In this document: in pieces, positions 1 through 8,720 of the stretch
How the letters are laid out: each line of letters begins with the position of its first letter
Numbering within the stretch: the stretch's first letter is position 1
Source: Cyanidium caldarium
Lineage: Eukaryota > Rhodophyta > Bangiophyceae > Cyanidiales > Cyanidiaceae
Length of the DNA stretch: 64,000 nucleotides
Direction of reading: 5' to 3'
Assembly (NCBI GenBank): GCA_026184775.1
Contig: JANCYW010000016.1
Location: 124,001-188,000, forward strand
Program-made: the position numbers and the translations under genes
Notes under the pieces: model-generated
Told to the model about the DNA's origin: nothing
Databases searched by the model: none
The model's input: only the letters and a program-made list of their open reading frames with translations

Positions 1-135
1 ACTGATGAGCTGGTCGGCCGCTACCACCTCCGCCGCGCCCGTCTCCACCGACACCACCTCCACCGCCTTCGCCGACACCTTCCGCTTCACCCGCACGACC
101 TGCACCTGCCCTCGTAACCACACTTCAGCGATGAC
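1..135 (-). CDS. Probable coding segment running off the left edge (partial)
   Basis: The minus-strand frame read leftward to base 1 has no stop. It gives a valine-rich stretch (GQVQVVRVKRKVSAKAVEVV), and almost every codon there ends in G or C, as in the recognised genes nearby. I find no in-frame ATG on the upstream side; the nearest ATG (221-223) is in another frame that stops at 125. The start may be non-obvious, an intron may intervene, or the frame may be chance. No family recognised. Confidence 0.3.
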
Positions 136-420
136 CACCGGCGGCGGGCGCGCCCGTTGCGGCGCGTGCCGAGCGAGCAAGAGAGGAGGCGGCCGACAGG
201 TCGGTCGTCGCGCCCGCCGCCATCGAAAAACAGCGGGCGTTGTGCAGCTCCAGCCACCAACTTGCTGCACTGATCGTGCCTGAGCGCCCCTCCTCTTGCA
301 TTTTACACTGGGAAATATCCACGCCACCTCCCACGCCTCCATTCGGTGCTCCCCGACGATACCTCTGTCGCTGCCGACCAGCGTGTCTGCCGACGCCGGA
401 CGACGCTGGCCTTGCGGCAT

Positions 421-462
421 CGCTCGATGGATCGCTCGATCGATCGCTCGATCGATTCCGCC
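421..462. repeat. GATCGATCGCTC-type short tandem repeat
   Basis: Direct reading shows overlapping units of CGATGGATCG, CTCGATCGATCG and CTCGATCGATT just upstream of the start of the hypothetical gene at 507. It is rich in the self-complementary GATC and CGATCG words. The rest of the gap between 136 and 506 shows no other structure I can name. Confidence 0.6.
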
Positions 463-506
463 TGGGGTGCGCGTGCGGCGAGCGCTCGGCTCTGGTGAGC
501 GCTCGC

Positions 507-1148
507 ATGGCCGCGCCGGTGGCCCTCTCGACGGGGGGTGATGGGGTGAGCGAGGCGGAGGCATCGCTGAGGAGCTTTGAGGCGTACCTGGATCAGCTGA
601 CTGAGAGGGTTAACGAGTTGCAGCGCCAGGTGCGTGATGGGGGCGGCGGCGCTGAGGAGCTGCGACCGACGTCGGCCTCGGTGACCGCTGTGCGAACGCT
701 GCTGGAGGCAGTGGAGAGGTGCGGACTCGATGAAGTCGGTGATGAAGAGGCGTGGGGTATGGTGGCGCAGCAGTTGCGGGAGCGAAGAGCGGACGTGCCA
801 TCGATTGCGGCGACGGACGGGGCGGCGTGTCGGGCGTGGTATCGGACGGTGCACGCGCTGCAGAGGGAGACGCAGGCGCTGGACGAGGAACTGACTCGGT
901 TGCTGGTGCGACTGGATGCGGTGCCGGGCATATCGCGTGAAGACTTGTCGCGCGCCATACAGAACCACTGCAACGCCCAGGCGCGCCGCATCAGTGCGCT
1001 GCTCAGCCGGCGAAAGCGCCTCATCCAGCGGTGTCAAGCACTGGGTGACGGTTTGGAGCAGTGGGCGCAGCTGCAGGGACTGCTACCCGAAGCGGTGGTG
1101 AATGGCGTAGGAGAAGAGGAGGCGCAGGATGAGGTGCGAGAGGCATGA
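507..1148 (+). CDS. Hypothetical coiled-coil protein (213 aa)
   Basis: Function is not recognised. I chose the ATG at 507 because the frame above it is low-complexity and antisense-like, while the codons below it show strong G/C third positions. The protein is highly charged. It begins with a likely heptad region (EASLRSFEAYLDQLTERVNELQRQVR, given here as residues about 15-40) and has a second helical stretch near the C-terminus rich in Arg, Gln and Leu. There is no signal peptide, membrane segment or obvious catalytic motif. A structural subunit of some nuclear complex would fit but is guesswork. Confidence 0.55.
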   Translation: MAAPVALSTGGDGVSEAEASLRSFEAYLDQLTERVNELQRQVRDGGGGAEELRPTSASVTAVRTLLEAVERCGLDEVGDEEAWGMVAQQLRERRADVPSIAATDGAACRAWYRTVHALQRETQALDEELTRLLVRLDAVPGISREDLSRAIQNHCNAQARRISALLSRRKRLIQRCQALGDGLEQWAQLQGLLPEAVVNGVGEEEAQDEVREA

Positions 1149-1439
1149 GGAGGAAGGGCGAGAGGGCGGAGTGTCGTGGTCTGTAAAGCGCTGGGGTGTG
1201 CGTCCAGCATCCGCGGCAACGCCGGATCAGAGCGGAGACGGGATGGCGGCTTTCATGGGCAGCTGGAATCGGTCGCTAGACGTGTTGTCGTTCCCTGCTC
1301 CGCATCGTCTGCTGTTTCTCCTGCTGAGCTTTTGTGGAGGCGCCCCGCGCATCGTCGCGTTCGAATCGCCCGGAGCGGTCGCGCCTGCGTTGCCGTTTCT
1401 CCTCTGCCCTGCGCTCGAGGACGCGTTCCGCACGATCTC

Positions 1440-1859
1440 ATGCACCGCGAGCCCGTCCCGTGGTTCCTCATCTCATGCTTTTTATGCACGTTTCTTACTT
1501 TGTGCCTCACTGGCACGCTTCCCACGCAGGCCGCAGTGGTGATGGTACCGCCAGGAGCGTGCGAGAACGCCACGCACTGCCTCTGCCGTGTGGACAACAT
1601 CCGCATGCTGAGCCTGTACCCGCTGGAAGACGGCGAGCGCCCGGTGAATGAGAAGATGTCGTGTGAGGCGCGACCACGTGGCGCCCGCGCCTCCCACCGC
1701 TGCACCTGTAGCGGCGGTGAGTTGTGCGTCAAGACGGGCGACCACTACTCCGTGCAGCCGGTGGGCGCCATCGATGCTGCTGCCCTGCGCGCCGCCGCGT
1801 ACTGGACGCGGGAGTGTGCTCGCCGCTACGGACCAGCCGTAAAGCCGGTCATCAAGTAG
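1440..1859 (+). CDS. Small secreted or membrane-anchored cysteine-rich protein (139 aa)
   Basis: The ATG at 1440 opens a protein with a clear N-terminal hydrophobic segment (residues about 8-30, WFLISCFLCTFLTLCLTG), followed by a cysteine-rich domain. Paired patterns are visible: C-x6-C-x-C in the region starting CENATHCLC, then CEARPRG and CTCSGGELC. The N-E-N-A-T context offers one possible N-glycosylation site. The layout suggests a secreted or type-II membrane protein with disulfides. I do not recognise a family. It lies 291 bp downstream of the previous gene on the same strand. Confidence 0.6.
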   Translation: MHREPVPWFLISCFLCTFLTLCLTGTLPTQAAVVMVPPGACENATHCLCRVDNIRMLSLYPLEDGERPVNEKMSCEARPRGARASHRCTCSGGELCVKTGDHYSVQPVGAIDAAALRAAAYWTRECARRYGPAVKPVIK

Positions 1860-2142
1860 AAGAATATCTGGAGAACACGGTGCATGACGTGAGCGTCTGG
1901 GAGCAGTAGCACGTACGTGGGCTGGCGTCACACTCCCACTCTGTGAGTACAGTGCCTGCTGGCAGGTCGACTGGCGAAGCGTGTGCACTTTCGCCGCGCG
2001 CGCGCTGCTCTCGCTTTCCTTCCCGACGGCGACCCCGTCGTGCCTTCGCCCTCCGCGCCCCGTCTCTCTGCGGCTGAAGCGGTAACGCACCACCGAGACG
2101 TCAACGCCTCCTCTCGACCAACACGCCCACCGTCTCATCCTC

Positions 2143-3084
2143 ATGTCCCTGCAACGGCAGCTTGTGTTGGCGGCGGTGCAGTTCGCCGTGAAACCGCACG
2201 ACCCGGAGGCCAACGTGGCCAAGGCGTGCGCCCTGGTGCGCAGCCTCCCGCGCGGCTCGGCCACGCTCATCCTGCTGCCCGAATTGTTCGCGGCGCAGTA
2301 CTTCCCGCAGGATGGCGGCGAGCCGGCGCACTTCCGCCTGGCGGTACCGTCCCCGCACACCGAACCGCAGCACCCGTTTTGGCAGCAGATGCTGCAGCTG
2401 GCGGACGAGGTATCCGCCGCGTTGGCCGTATCGTTCTTCGAGCGCGCCGGCCTCGCCCACTTCAACTCGCTAGCGCTGATCGACCCGCACGCACCGCCCG
2501 GCCAGTCGCCCTTTTTGGCGCCCGTGTATCGCAAACTGCACATCCCGCACTCGCCGGGGTATCACGAAAAGTTCTACTTCTCTCCGGGCGACACGCCGCC
2601 CACCGTGTACACCCTCGCCGCCCACCGAGTACGGGTGGGCGTGGGCATCTGCTGGGACCAGTGGTTTCCGGAGCTGGCGCGCTGCCTGGCGCTGCAAGGC
2701 GCCGAGGTGCTGCTGTACCCGACCGCCATCGGCAGCGAGCCGCAGGATCCGCAGTTGGACTCGTGCGGGCACTGGCGACGCACCCAACAGGGTCATGCGG
2801 CGGCGAATATGGTGCCGTTGGTGGCGGCCAATCGCGTCGGGGTGGAGTGTGCCAGCGACGGGAGCAGCAAGATCCGTTTTTACGGCTCGTCTTTCATCAC
2901 CGATAACACCGGCGCCATTGTGGCCGAGGCCGGCCGCGACGAGCCCGATAAGGTGATCGTCGGGCCGGTGATGGAGCTGGAGCAGTACCGCGAGGCGCGA
3001 CTGGCGTGGGGTATCTTCCGCGACCGCCGACCGGACATGTACGGCGCGATACGCACGTTGGACGGCAGCACCACGACCCGGTGA
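2143..3084 (+). CDS. N-carbamoylputrescine amidase (nitrilase superfamily, 313 aa)
   Basis: Predicted to hydrolyse N-carbamoylputrescine to putrescine, CO2 and ammonia in the arginine decarboxylase route to polyamines, in the cytosol. The carbon-nitrogen hydrolase triad is visible: Glu47 in LLPELF, Lys131 in YRKLHIP and the nucleophile Cys170 in GICWDQWFPE. The stretches GYHEKFYFSPGD and YPTAIGSEPQDP are typical of the plant/bacterial AguB branch, and the length matches that family. The ATG at 2143 begins right at the fold. A beta-ureidopropionase-like amidase is the main alternative, but the residues around Cys170 favour AguB. Confidence 0.88.
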   Translation: MSLQRQLVLAAVQFAVKPHDPEANVAKACALVRSLPRGSATLILLPELFAAQYFPQDGGEPAHFRLAVPSPHTEPQHPFWQQMLQLADEVSAALAVSFFERAGLAHFNSLALIDPHAPPGQSPFLAPVYRKLHIPHSPGYHEKFYFSPGDTPPTVYTLAAHRVRVGVGICWDQWFPELARCLALQGAEVLLYPTAIGSEPQDPQLDSCGHWRRTQQGHAAANMVPLVAANRVGVECASDGSSKIRFYGSSFITDNTGAIVAEAGRDEPDKVIVGPVMELEQYREARLAWGIFRDRRPDMYGAIRTLDGSTTTR

Positions 3085-3228
3085 GATGGGCGTGGCGTTG
3101 CGGGTCGGCGCAGAGGGAGCCGGTGAGAGGTACGAAACCCTGAGCGCACGGCTTTACGACGTCGTGCAGTGAGAGCGGTGACACCGCGTATCCCGTCTGG
3201 GATATAATAAAATAGCGGCCGCGCTGCT

Positions 3229-4791
3229 CTAGACGGGGAGACGAGCGGGAGCGCCGGGCAGCGACGGCAGTGGCCATGCTTTTCGGCGGCTCTTCTGTGC
3301 CGCGGCATTTCGCAGCAGGCGATGCTCAAAATTCAGCGAGAGGCAACCGAGCGCGTCACTCCCGGCGACCGCGGCCGCAGCGCCTGACAGCGGCGAAGGT
3401 GACGACGACGACGACGACGACGATGGTCGCGTGCCGTGACTTCTGGCCACCCCGCTGCACACCTCTCCGGTGTGGGCGCGTTTGGGCGGCGATTCGCCGC
3501 TGCTGCTGTGGCCGGCGCTCGATGACGAAGAGGTGCGCGCGGCCGCTCGTCGTGCGGCGGTCGGCCGCGTCATCGACATCCGCCTGCTGGCGAGCGATTT
3601 GCCCTCTAACGTGGTGCCCCCGTGCTTTCCGCTGCCAGCGGCCGCAGCGGCCGAGGACGCTTTGGACAACTTGGCCACCGCGATGCGCTCGTACAAAATG
3701 CGATGCTTGGCGTTGCCTGGTTTGACACAACGCAACCGTCCTTCGCGCTTGGCGCGGGCGCAAAACTCGCTCACGGTCTCGCGCTTGCGTCCACGTCCGC
3801 GGTCGTTGTTGTTGCTGCCGTCGTTGGCCATCGGCTGGCTCACCAGACAGAACAGCGAGCAGAACGCGAATCCGTCCTGCAGCGGACGCCAGCAGGTGCG
3901 ACATACACCACCGTGCATTGACGCTGTCGCTGACGCCGGCGAGGCGGTCGTCGCCGCGGTGTGCCCGTGGCTTCCGGCACCGGCCGTACCGCGCACAATG
4001 TACATCACCCGCTGGCCATTGTTCAAGTAGCTCTGCACGCTGCTCACATCCATCTCCCGGCAAATGTCCTTGGCCAGCACCACATCGTGATACATGTAGC
4101 GACAAATGCCGATGTACGTGTGTTGACTGTGCTCCGCATCGTGACACTCGGCGTGCCGTTGCCGATCGACACACAAACGGCACACCGCCTCGCAACACTC
4201 CAGGCAGTAGAGAGTGCGCTCGGTCCAACGCTGGTTGAATCTCTTCTGCGCATGCGACACATGGGCGTGCACCGGGCAGGCGCTGTAGAACGAGGTGCGC
4301 AACAGTTTGGGGATCCAGGTGGCCATGGCCACGCTGGGGTCCGGGCGCTCGGCGTCGGGCGTCTCGCACTCGCTTTCGACCCCTCGCTCGTCTTCGTCCT
4401 CCACGTCCGAGAGGTGCACTTTGGGGTCTTTGTCGCTGCCGTTCGCAGACGACTGCGACACGTTCGACTCCACATCCGACATCGCTTTCAGACTGCACCG
4501 CTTGGAGGATACTGGTGTGGTGGCCGTCTCCATATCCGCGGACGACCACTCGCCGTCGGCCGCAGCGGCAGCTGGAAGCTCCGCACCGTCGCGGTCTCCA
4601 GCGCCAGCCTCGGCCCAATTCAGATCTCTTTCACTGCCACTGCACACTGTCTCCATGGGCGGCGGCGTGCACAAATGCTGTGCTTCGGTGGACGCTCTGC
4701 GGCCGCCCACGACGCCGTTTTGTCCACGGCTGCGCTCGCGCCCGCTCCCCATCGTCGCAGTGGGGCCCTCGACGTAAACCGCAGACAGCAT
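3229..4791 (-). CDS. PLATZ-family zinc-binding transcription factor (520 aa)
   Basis: PLATZ proteins are plant-lineage zinc-dependent DNA-binding proteins reported to bind A/T-rich sequence. The core is recognisable in mid-protein: WIPKLLRTSFYSACPVH, then the Cys/His cluster around LYCLECCEAVCRLCVD, then IGICRYMYHDVVLAKDI, and finally CRTCWRPLQDGFAFCSLFC. Long acidic/Ser-rich N-terminal and poly-Ser C-terminal tails make it longer than typical land-plant members. The poly-Ser tract near 3400-3425 comes from an ACG trinucleotide repeat. I used the first ATG (4791); a second at 4752 is equally possible. Its 581-bp upstream gap contains five TGTCACG/CGTGACA heptamers. Confidence 0.85.
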   Translation of the reverse strand: MLSAVYVEGPTATMGSGRERSRGQNGVVGGRRASTEAQHLCTPPPMETVCSGSERDLNWAEAGAGDRDGAELPAAAAADGEWSSADMETATTPVSSKRCSLKAMSDVESNVSQSSANGSDKDPKVHLSDVEDEDERGVESECETPDAERPDPSVAMATWIPKLLRTSFYSACPVHAHVSHAQKRFNQRWTERTLYCLECCEAVCRLCVDRQRHAECHDAEHSQHTYIGICRYMYHDVVLAKDICREMDVSSVQSYLNNGQRVMYIVRGTAGAGSHGHTAATTASPASATASMHGGVCRTCWRPLQDGFAFCSLFCLVSQPMANDGSNNNDRGRGRKRETVSEFCARAKREGRLRCVKPGNAKHRILYERIAVAKLSKASSAAAAAGSGKHGGTTLEGKSLASRRMSMTRPTAARRAAARTSSSSSAGHSSSGESPPKRAHTGEVCSGVARSHGTRPSSSSSSSSPSPLSGAAAAVAGSDALGCLSLNFEHRLLRNAAAQKSRRKAWPLPSLPGAPARLPV

Positions 4792-5372
4792 CACGGAAAG
4801 CTGCGGGCGCTCCGCCAGCAAGCACGCCCGCAGCACGCCCCGAGTTCGCAGCGATCGGTCTCGAGCACCGAATCTGCCCGCAGTGCAGCGACCACGTCAG
4901 CGTCCACGCTCGCAACCCCTTCCAGCTGTCTCTAGCGTCAATGACGAGCCCCCCGCGATCAATACCCAGGCGTCAGAGGCGCGCGCTCAGCGCAGTACGT
5001 ACACACGCCGCAGCAGACACGCGCGTATCGGTGAGCCGCCCGTTGCCGCAGCGCCGTAGAGCGAGCCCGCAAGGGCAGCGTCGCGCGCGGGAATCGTGCC
5101 AGCGCGTGCGACCATCTGCGCGTGCCGCGCGCGCATCCGAATCGCGCGAAATCGCCCTCAAATCGCCGGTTCTGGTGTCGGGGGGCCTCGCAGGCGCTGG
5201 CAAATCCGTTGCGCGCGCAGAAAATACGCGTGTGCATTCAGGGAATCTGTCACATGCGTGACAGCTATTTCGTGACACAATGCATGTATGTCACGTTACA
5301 CGAGTCGCTTGTGTCACGCAGCGTTCCCATGTGCTGCGGTTCCCCACGTTGCCACCACATCAGCGCCCGCGC
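4792..5372. promoter_or_regulatory. Gene-free gap upstream of PLATZ with a TGTCACG heptamer cluster
   Basis: No convincing gene is seen. Copies of TGTCAC(G/A) or its complement lie at 5248-5254, 5257-5263, 5271-5277, 5289-5295 and 5312-5318, five in 71 bp on both strands. They sit about 460-530 bp upstream of the PLATZ start and just beyond the stop of the DUF1995 gene. A role as protein-binding sites is inferred from the clustering. Confidence 0.5.
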
Positions 5373-7106
5373 TTATCCCAGCGACCACACGCGCGACGGA
5401 TGGTGGTAGCTGCGCACCGGGCTCATGCACGGCCACCACCCAGCGCAATTGCCTTCGCGCTGCGACTTGCAGTACTCGTCGGCGCCGGGTGTCCGCAGCG
5501 GAGCGATCGCCTCCAGAAAGGCGTTGCCGTTCGCCGCCTCGGGTCGGTGCGCAGTGTAGCCGCAGTGTTCACGCAAAATGCGCGGCACGTCCGGCACGCC
5601 AAACGCGGGTGCTAGCGGCGACGGCACCAGGAGCTGCGTGGCGTACTCGTATTCGAACGCGCTGACCTCGGCAAACAGATGCCACGGGTCCGCGTGCTCG
5701 TCGTCGACACCCTCGACAGCGCGTAGCGGGCGTGGGTCGTCGAACAAGTCCAGACCGATGCGATGCCCGCCGAGCATGCGCAGCGCCGCACCTACGCGCG
5801 GATAGGCGCGGCATACGTAGCACGGTTCGGCCTCCAGCACCGCCGCGCTGCGCACGCTCTCCACCACCTCCATCAGCGACATGTCGGGGCGGGGCAGACG
5901 ACGGCGCGCCACCGCCACAAAGGCGCTTGCCTCCAAAGCCGCCAGGTGCGCAGCGGAGGCACGGCTGCCGCTCCCCACCTCGTTGGCCAAATCCAGAAAC
6001 GCATTGAACAGCACCACCGGCACGTGGCGCGCCGCACACGCATCCACCAGGCGCGCTGCCGCCTCAAAGTCGCGCGACGCTACCGCATTCGACACGATCA
6101 CCAGATCCGGCAGCAGCTGATTCTCGCCCGGGCGCGGTAGCGCCGCAGGCACCCGCTCCGCCCCATCCTCGCCCAGATGCGCCAAGTACGCGTTGCGCAT
6201 GCGGAAAAAGAGTCGCCGCCGCCTCCCACGACACGCCGGCACCGCATATCGACCGTCCGGCGCCATCACGCCATCATCAGCATCATCACGGACACCCACG
6301 CCCAACACCTGTCGCTCCACATCGCGGGCGGCATCAGCCAACGACACAAAATCCAAGAAACCCTCGTCCTCGCCAGTGCGATGCCCTCGCACGATATGAT
6401 GGGCCGAGCTGCGCAGCGACTCGTTCAGCAAGCTCACCACCTCGTCCGATGCACCGCCCTCGCCGTCGGCCACAAACGCCGCCGGCAACTCCGGGGCCAC
6501 CCGCGCGTCGCCGCCCGGTTCCGACGCGACGCCCGCCACGCCGATGCGAAAGTTCTCCAGCGGCGAGTCGTACAGCCGCGGCGACAGACCGCCCGCTGAC
6601 CGCGTCGGCGACACCGCCACGCATATGTTGGCACGCGGGAACTGCCAGAACACCTCCAAGTACTCGGCCAACAGATCCGCGGAGCACTTGCGCACCTCGC
6701 TCGTCGGCGCCATGGTGTACCAGTGCCTGCCGGTGCGGCCCATAGGCAACTCCACCGACAGGCGGCGTGCTCCCTGTGGCCGCGACAGCGCGTACACGGT
6801 GGCGTACTGCGCCTGCAGCACCGCCGCCTCGATAGTGAGCGGGATCCGCGGCGGGACCTCCGGGCCCTCGTCGTAAAGCGACCGCAGCTGATCCTCCAGG
6901 TAGACGTCGGACCGTTGCAGCGGTCGCGCCACCACGCACTCGTTGGGCTGCGCCTGGCCGTGCTGCGAGTGCCGCGCCCTGGCAGCGCTGGCTGCGGGGG
7001 AAGGGGTGTCGCGCTCATCGGGAGGCGGCTGTTGGCACCGCCAACGGCGACGAAGGAGGCGGTGTGAGGCGCGTGGAACGGTTGGGAGCGCCTGTGGGGT
7101 GAACAT
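5373..7106 (-). CDS. DUF1995-like, probably plastid protein (577 aa)
   Basis: The segment RRLSVELPMGRTGRHWYTMAP and the later stretch DLVIVSNAVASRDFEAAARL followed by VPVVLFNAFLD match the way DUF1995 proteins look in plants, algae and cyanobacteria. LPA3, linked to photosystem II accumulation, belongs to that group. The N-terminus is Arg/Ser/Pro-rich and free of acidic residues for about 28 residues, consistent with an organelle transit peptide. The ATG at 7106 is the first in frame. The protein is longer than typical DUF1995 members, with insertions between the two recognisable parts. The family call is from memory of the motif, so it is moderate. Confidence 0.55.
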   Translation of the reverse strand: MFTPQALPTVPRASHRLLRRRWRCQQPPPDERDTPSPAASAARARHSQHGQAQPNECVVARPLQRSDVYLEDQLRSLYDEGPEVPPRIPLTIEAAVLQAQYATVYALSRPQGARRLSVELPMGRTGRHWYTMAPTSEVRKCSADLLAEYLEVFWQFPRANICVAVSPTRSAGGLSPRLYDSPLENFRIGVAGVASEPGGDARVAPELPAAFVADGEGGASDEVVSLLNESLRSSAHHIVRGHRTGEDEGFLDFVSLADAARDVERQVLGVGVRDDADDGVMAPDGRYAVPACRGRRRRLFFRMRNAYLAHLGEDGAERVPAALPRPGENQLLPDLVIVSNAVASRDFEAAARLVDACAARHVPVVLFNAFLDLANEVGSGSRASAAHLAALEASAFVAVARRRLPRPDMSLMEVVESVRSAAVLEAEPCYVCRAYPRVGAALRMLGGHRIGLDLFDDPRPLRAVEGVDDEHADPWHLFAEVSAFEYEYATQLLVPSPLAPAFGVPDVPRILREHCGYTAHRPEAANGNAFLEAIAPLRTPGADEYCKSQREGNCAGWWPCMSPVRSYHHPSRVWSLG

Positions 7107-7187
7107 TTATGGCGCGTGACGTTGTCGCGACGGAGGAGCGCGCCACGGTAGCGCTGTGGCTGCAGGGCTGCTCGACCAGCACGGATC

Positions 7188-7431
7188 TATCCGAGCTCAC
7201 CGAGCAGCGCCACCATCCCCTGACCCGGTGATGTCCGCCGTCAGCCTGCGCACTTCTCCTCCGGGCTGCCCAAAACGCTCCGGTCGCGCCGCGGAGGAGT
7301 CTTCGCGGTCAAGCCTAGGTGGACCAGTGCCGGGCGACCAGGTCCTTCGGGCAGCCCGAAGATGCGTGCAAGGGCTGACGGAGGACATCACTGGGTCGAT
7401 GGCGGGCGGTGCCGCTCGATGAGGTCGGATG
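7188..7431. repeat. Long imperfect palindrome (arms about 100 bp)
   Basis: The left arm from 7188 (ATCCGAGCTCACCGAGC) matches the reverse complement of the right arm ending at 7431 (ATCCGACCTCATCGAGC). Shared blocks include GTGATGTCC, CCGTCAGCC and CGGGCTGCCC. I estimate roughly three-quarters identity by eye, with the centre near 7309.5. Both strands carry a 63-codon ATG frame, 7231-7422 (+) and 7197-7388 (-), placed as exact mirror images. It fills the gap between the DUF1995 start and the uS15 stop (7107-7480). Confidence 0.7.
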
Positions 7432-7480
7432 CGCCCGGGCTGACGGGGCGCTCCCTTTACGCGACGTCGCGCTGCGCCAT

Positions 7481-8059
7481 CTATTTGCCGAACTTTTTCC
7501 TCATGATCTCTCTCTCCTCTCTGCTGATACGCAAGCCCAGCGCCGCTACCAACGTGTCGTACCGCTCACGGCTTTCCATTTGCAGGTAGCGGAGCAGGCG
7601 CTTCCGCTGCGAGTTGAGCAGCTGCAGGCCGCGCACCGCCGAGTTGTCCTTGCGGTGTTCCTTCAAGTGCTCGGTGATGATCTGGATGCGTTCCGTCAGC
7701 GTCGCAATCTGAAATTCCGGGGAGCCGCTGTCCTTATCGTGGCGCTTGAACGGCTCACGGCGATCGCGGATGCGCAGGTAGTTGAGGTACGGCCGGGGCA
7801 CGCACTCGACGGGCAGCTCGTAAGACTGCGGCCGTTCCACGTCGTTCTCCACCTCGTCGCTCGCCAAACTTTCTGACGCGGGCGTGGAACCCAGCTCATC
7901 CAGCAGATCCGGAAGCCACTGCGGCTCCGACTCTTGCATGCTCAAGTGAGCCACACCGCGCCGCGCCGCCGCTCGGAGCGGGCGACTGCGGTCGGTGCAC
8001 GTCCGCGCACTCCACCGCCCTCGCGGCGCCGCCAGGACAGTGGTAAATGCCGGCAGCAT
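7481..8059 (-). CDS. Organellar small-subunit ribosomal protein uS15 (192 aa)
   Basis: The C-terminal 90 residues are a bacterial-type S15: DSGSPEFQIATLTERI, then HLKEHRKDNSAVRGL and RKRLLRYLQ, the helices that bind the 16S-type rRNA. The N-terminal extension from the ATG at 8059 (MLPAFTTVLAAPRGRWSART) is Arg/Ala-rich and lacks acidic residues, typical of a mitochondrial or plastid targeting peptide. The protein is therefore nuclear-encoded and probably works in the mitochondrial ribosome. An ATG at 8092 would add 11 residues. Eukaryotic cytosolic uS15 is excluded by the bacterial-style sequence. Confidence 0.85.
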   Translation of the reverse strand: MLPAFTTVLAAPRGRWSARTCTDRSRPLRAAARRGVAHLSMQESEPQWLPDLLDELGSTPASESLASDEVENDVERPQSYELPVECVPRPYLNYLRIRDRREPFKRHDKDSGSPEFQIATLTERIQIITEHLKEHRKDNSAVRGLQLLNSQRKRLLRYLQMESRERYDTLVAALGLRISREEREIMRKKFGK

Positions 8060-8720
8060 TTTGGGAGGGGGAAAGTGTTCCCGAAACCACACCGTGCGCG
8101 ACTCTCCGAGCGTCGTGAGCCCCGCACACGCCGCCTACGCCGACAAACTGCCCGCGCGCGTGACCGAGGCGTCGACCTCGGCGGCGGCGGTACCGCAGGC
8201 TTCGATTGGATTCTGGAAGTTTGTGGAAAATGGGGAGCAGGCCAATGGGTTGTCGCGAGGCGGACAGAGGGGAGGCATACAAGGTATGACCGGTGGATGG
8301 CATGAAGAGGAGGATGGTGTGCGGGCGATACAAGTTCAGTATGCACAAGTTGCACAGAAGACTTTATTGCAGTCTCCGGACACTCGCACCCTCCCACGAT
8401 GCCTCACGCCCTCGCCCACCTCTCTTCACTGCATCGTATGCTCTCTCGCTCGCTCGCTCGCTCGCTCTCACCTCTCCATCGCCTGATATACTGCGGTGTT
8501 CTTCGTCGGGCCTTTCGGCTCTCCGATACACCGCCCACCGTTCTCGGCGCTCTCGAACCGCGACCTGGGTGGGAGGCGCGTGTCAGGGCGAGCCGCGGTG
8601 CGAGCCGTCGCCATTCGGCCACGGCACTGACACTGGTGGCAGTGCGCGACGCTCATGGGCTGGCGATCTCTGTGTCGATTGCGCGGTTGAGCGGTGCGCG
8701 GGCACGGGTACGACGAGGCC
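8060..8720. other. Divergent gap between uS15 and ABC1 kinase, with (CGCT)n
   Basis: This 661-bp spacer separates two divergent starts, so both promoters should lie here. A CGCT microsatellite of about five units lies near 8446-8466. No other gene or RNA was recognised. Confidence 0.5.
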
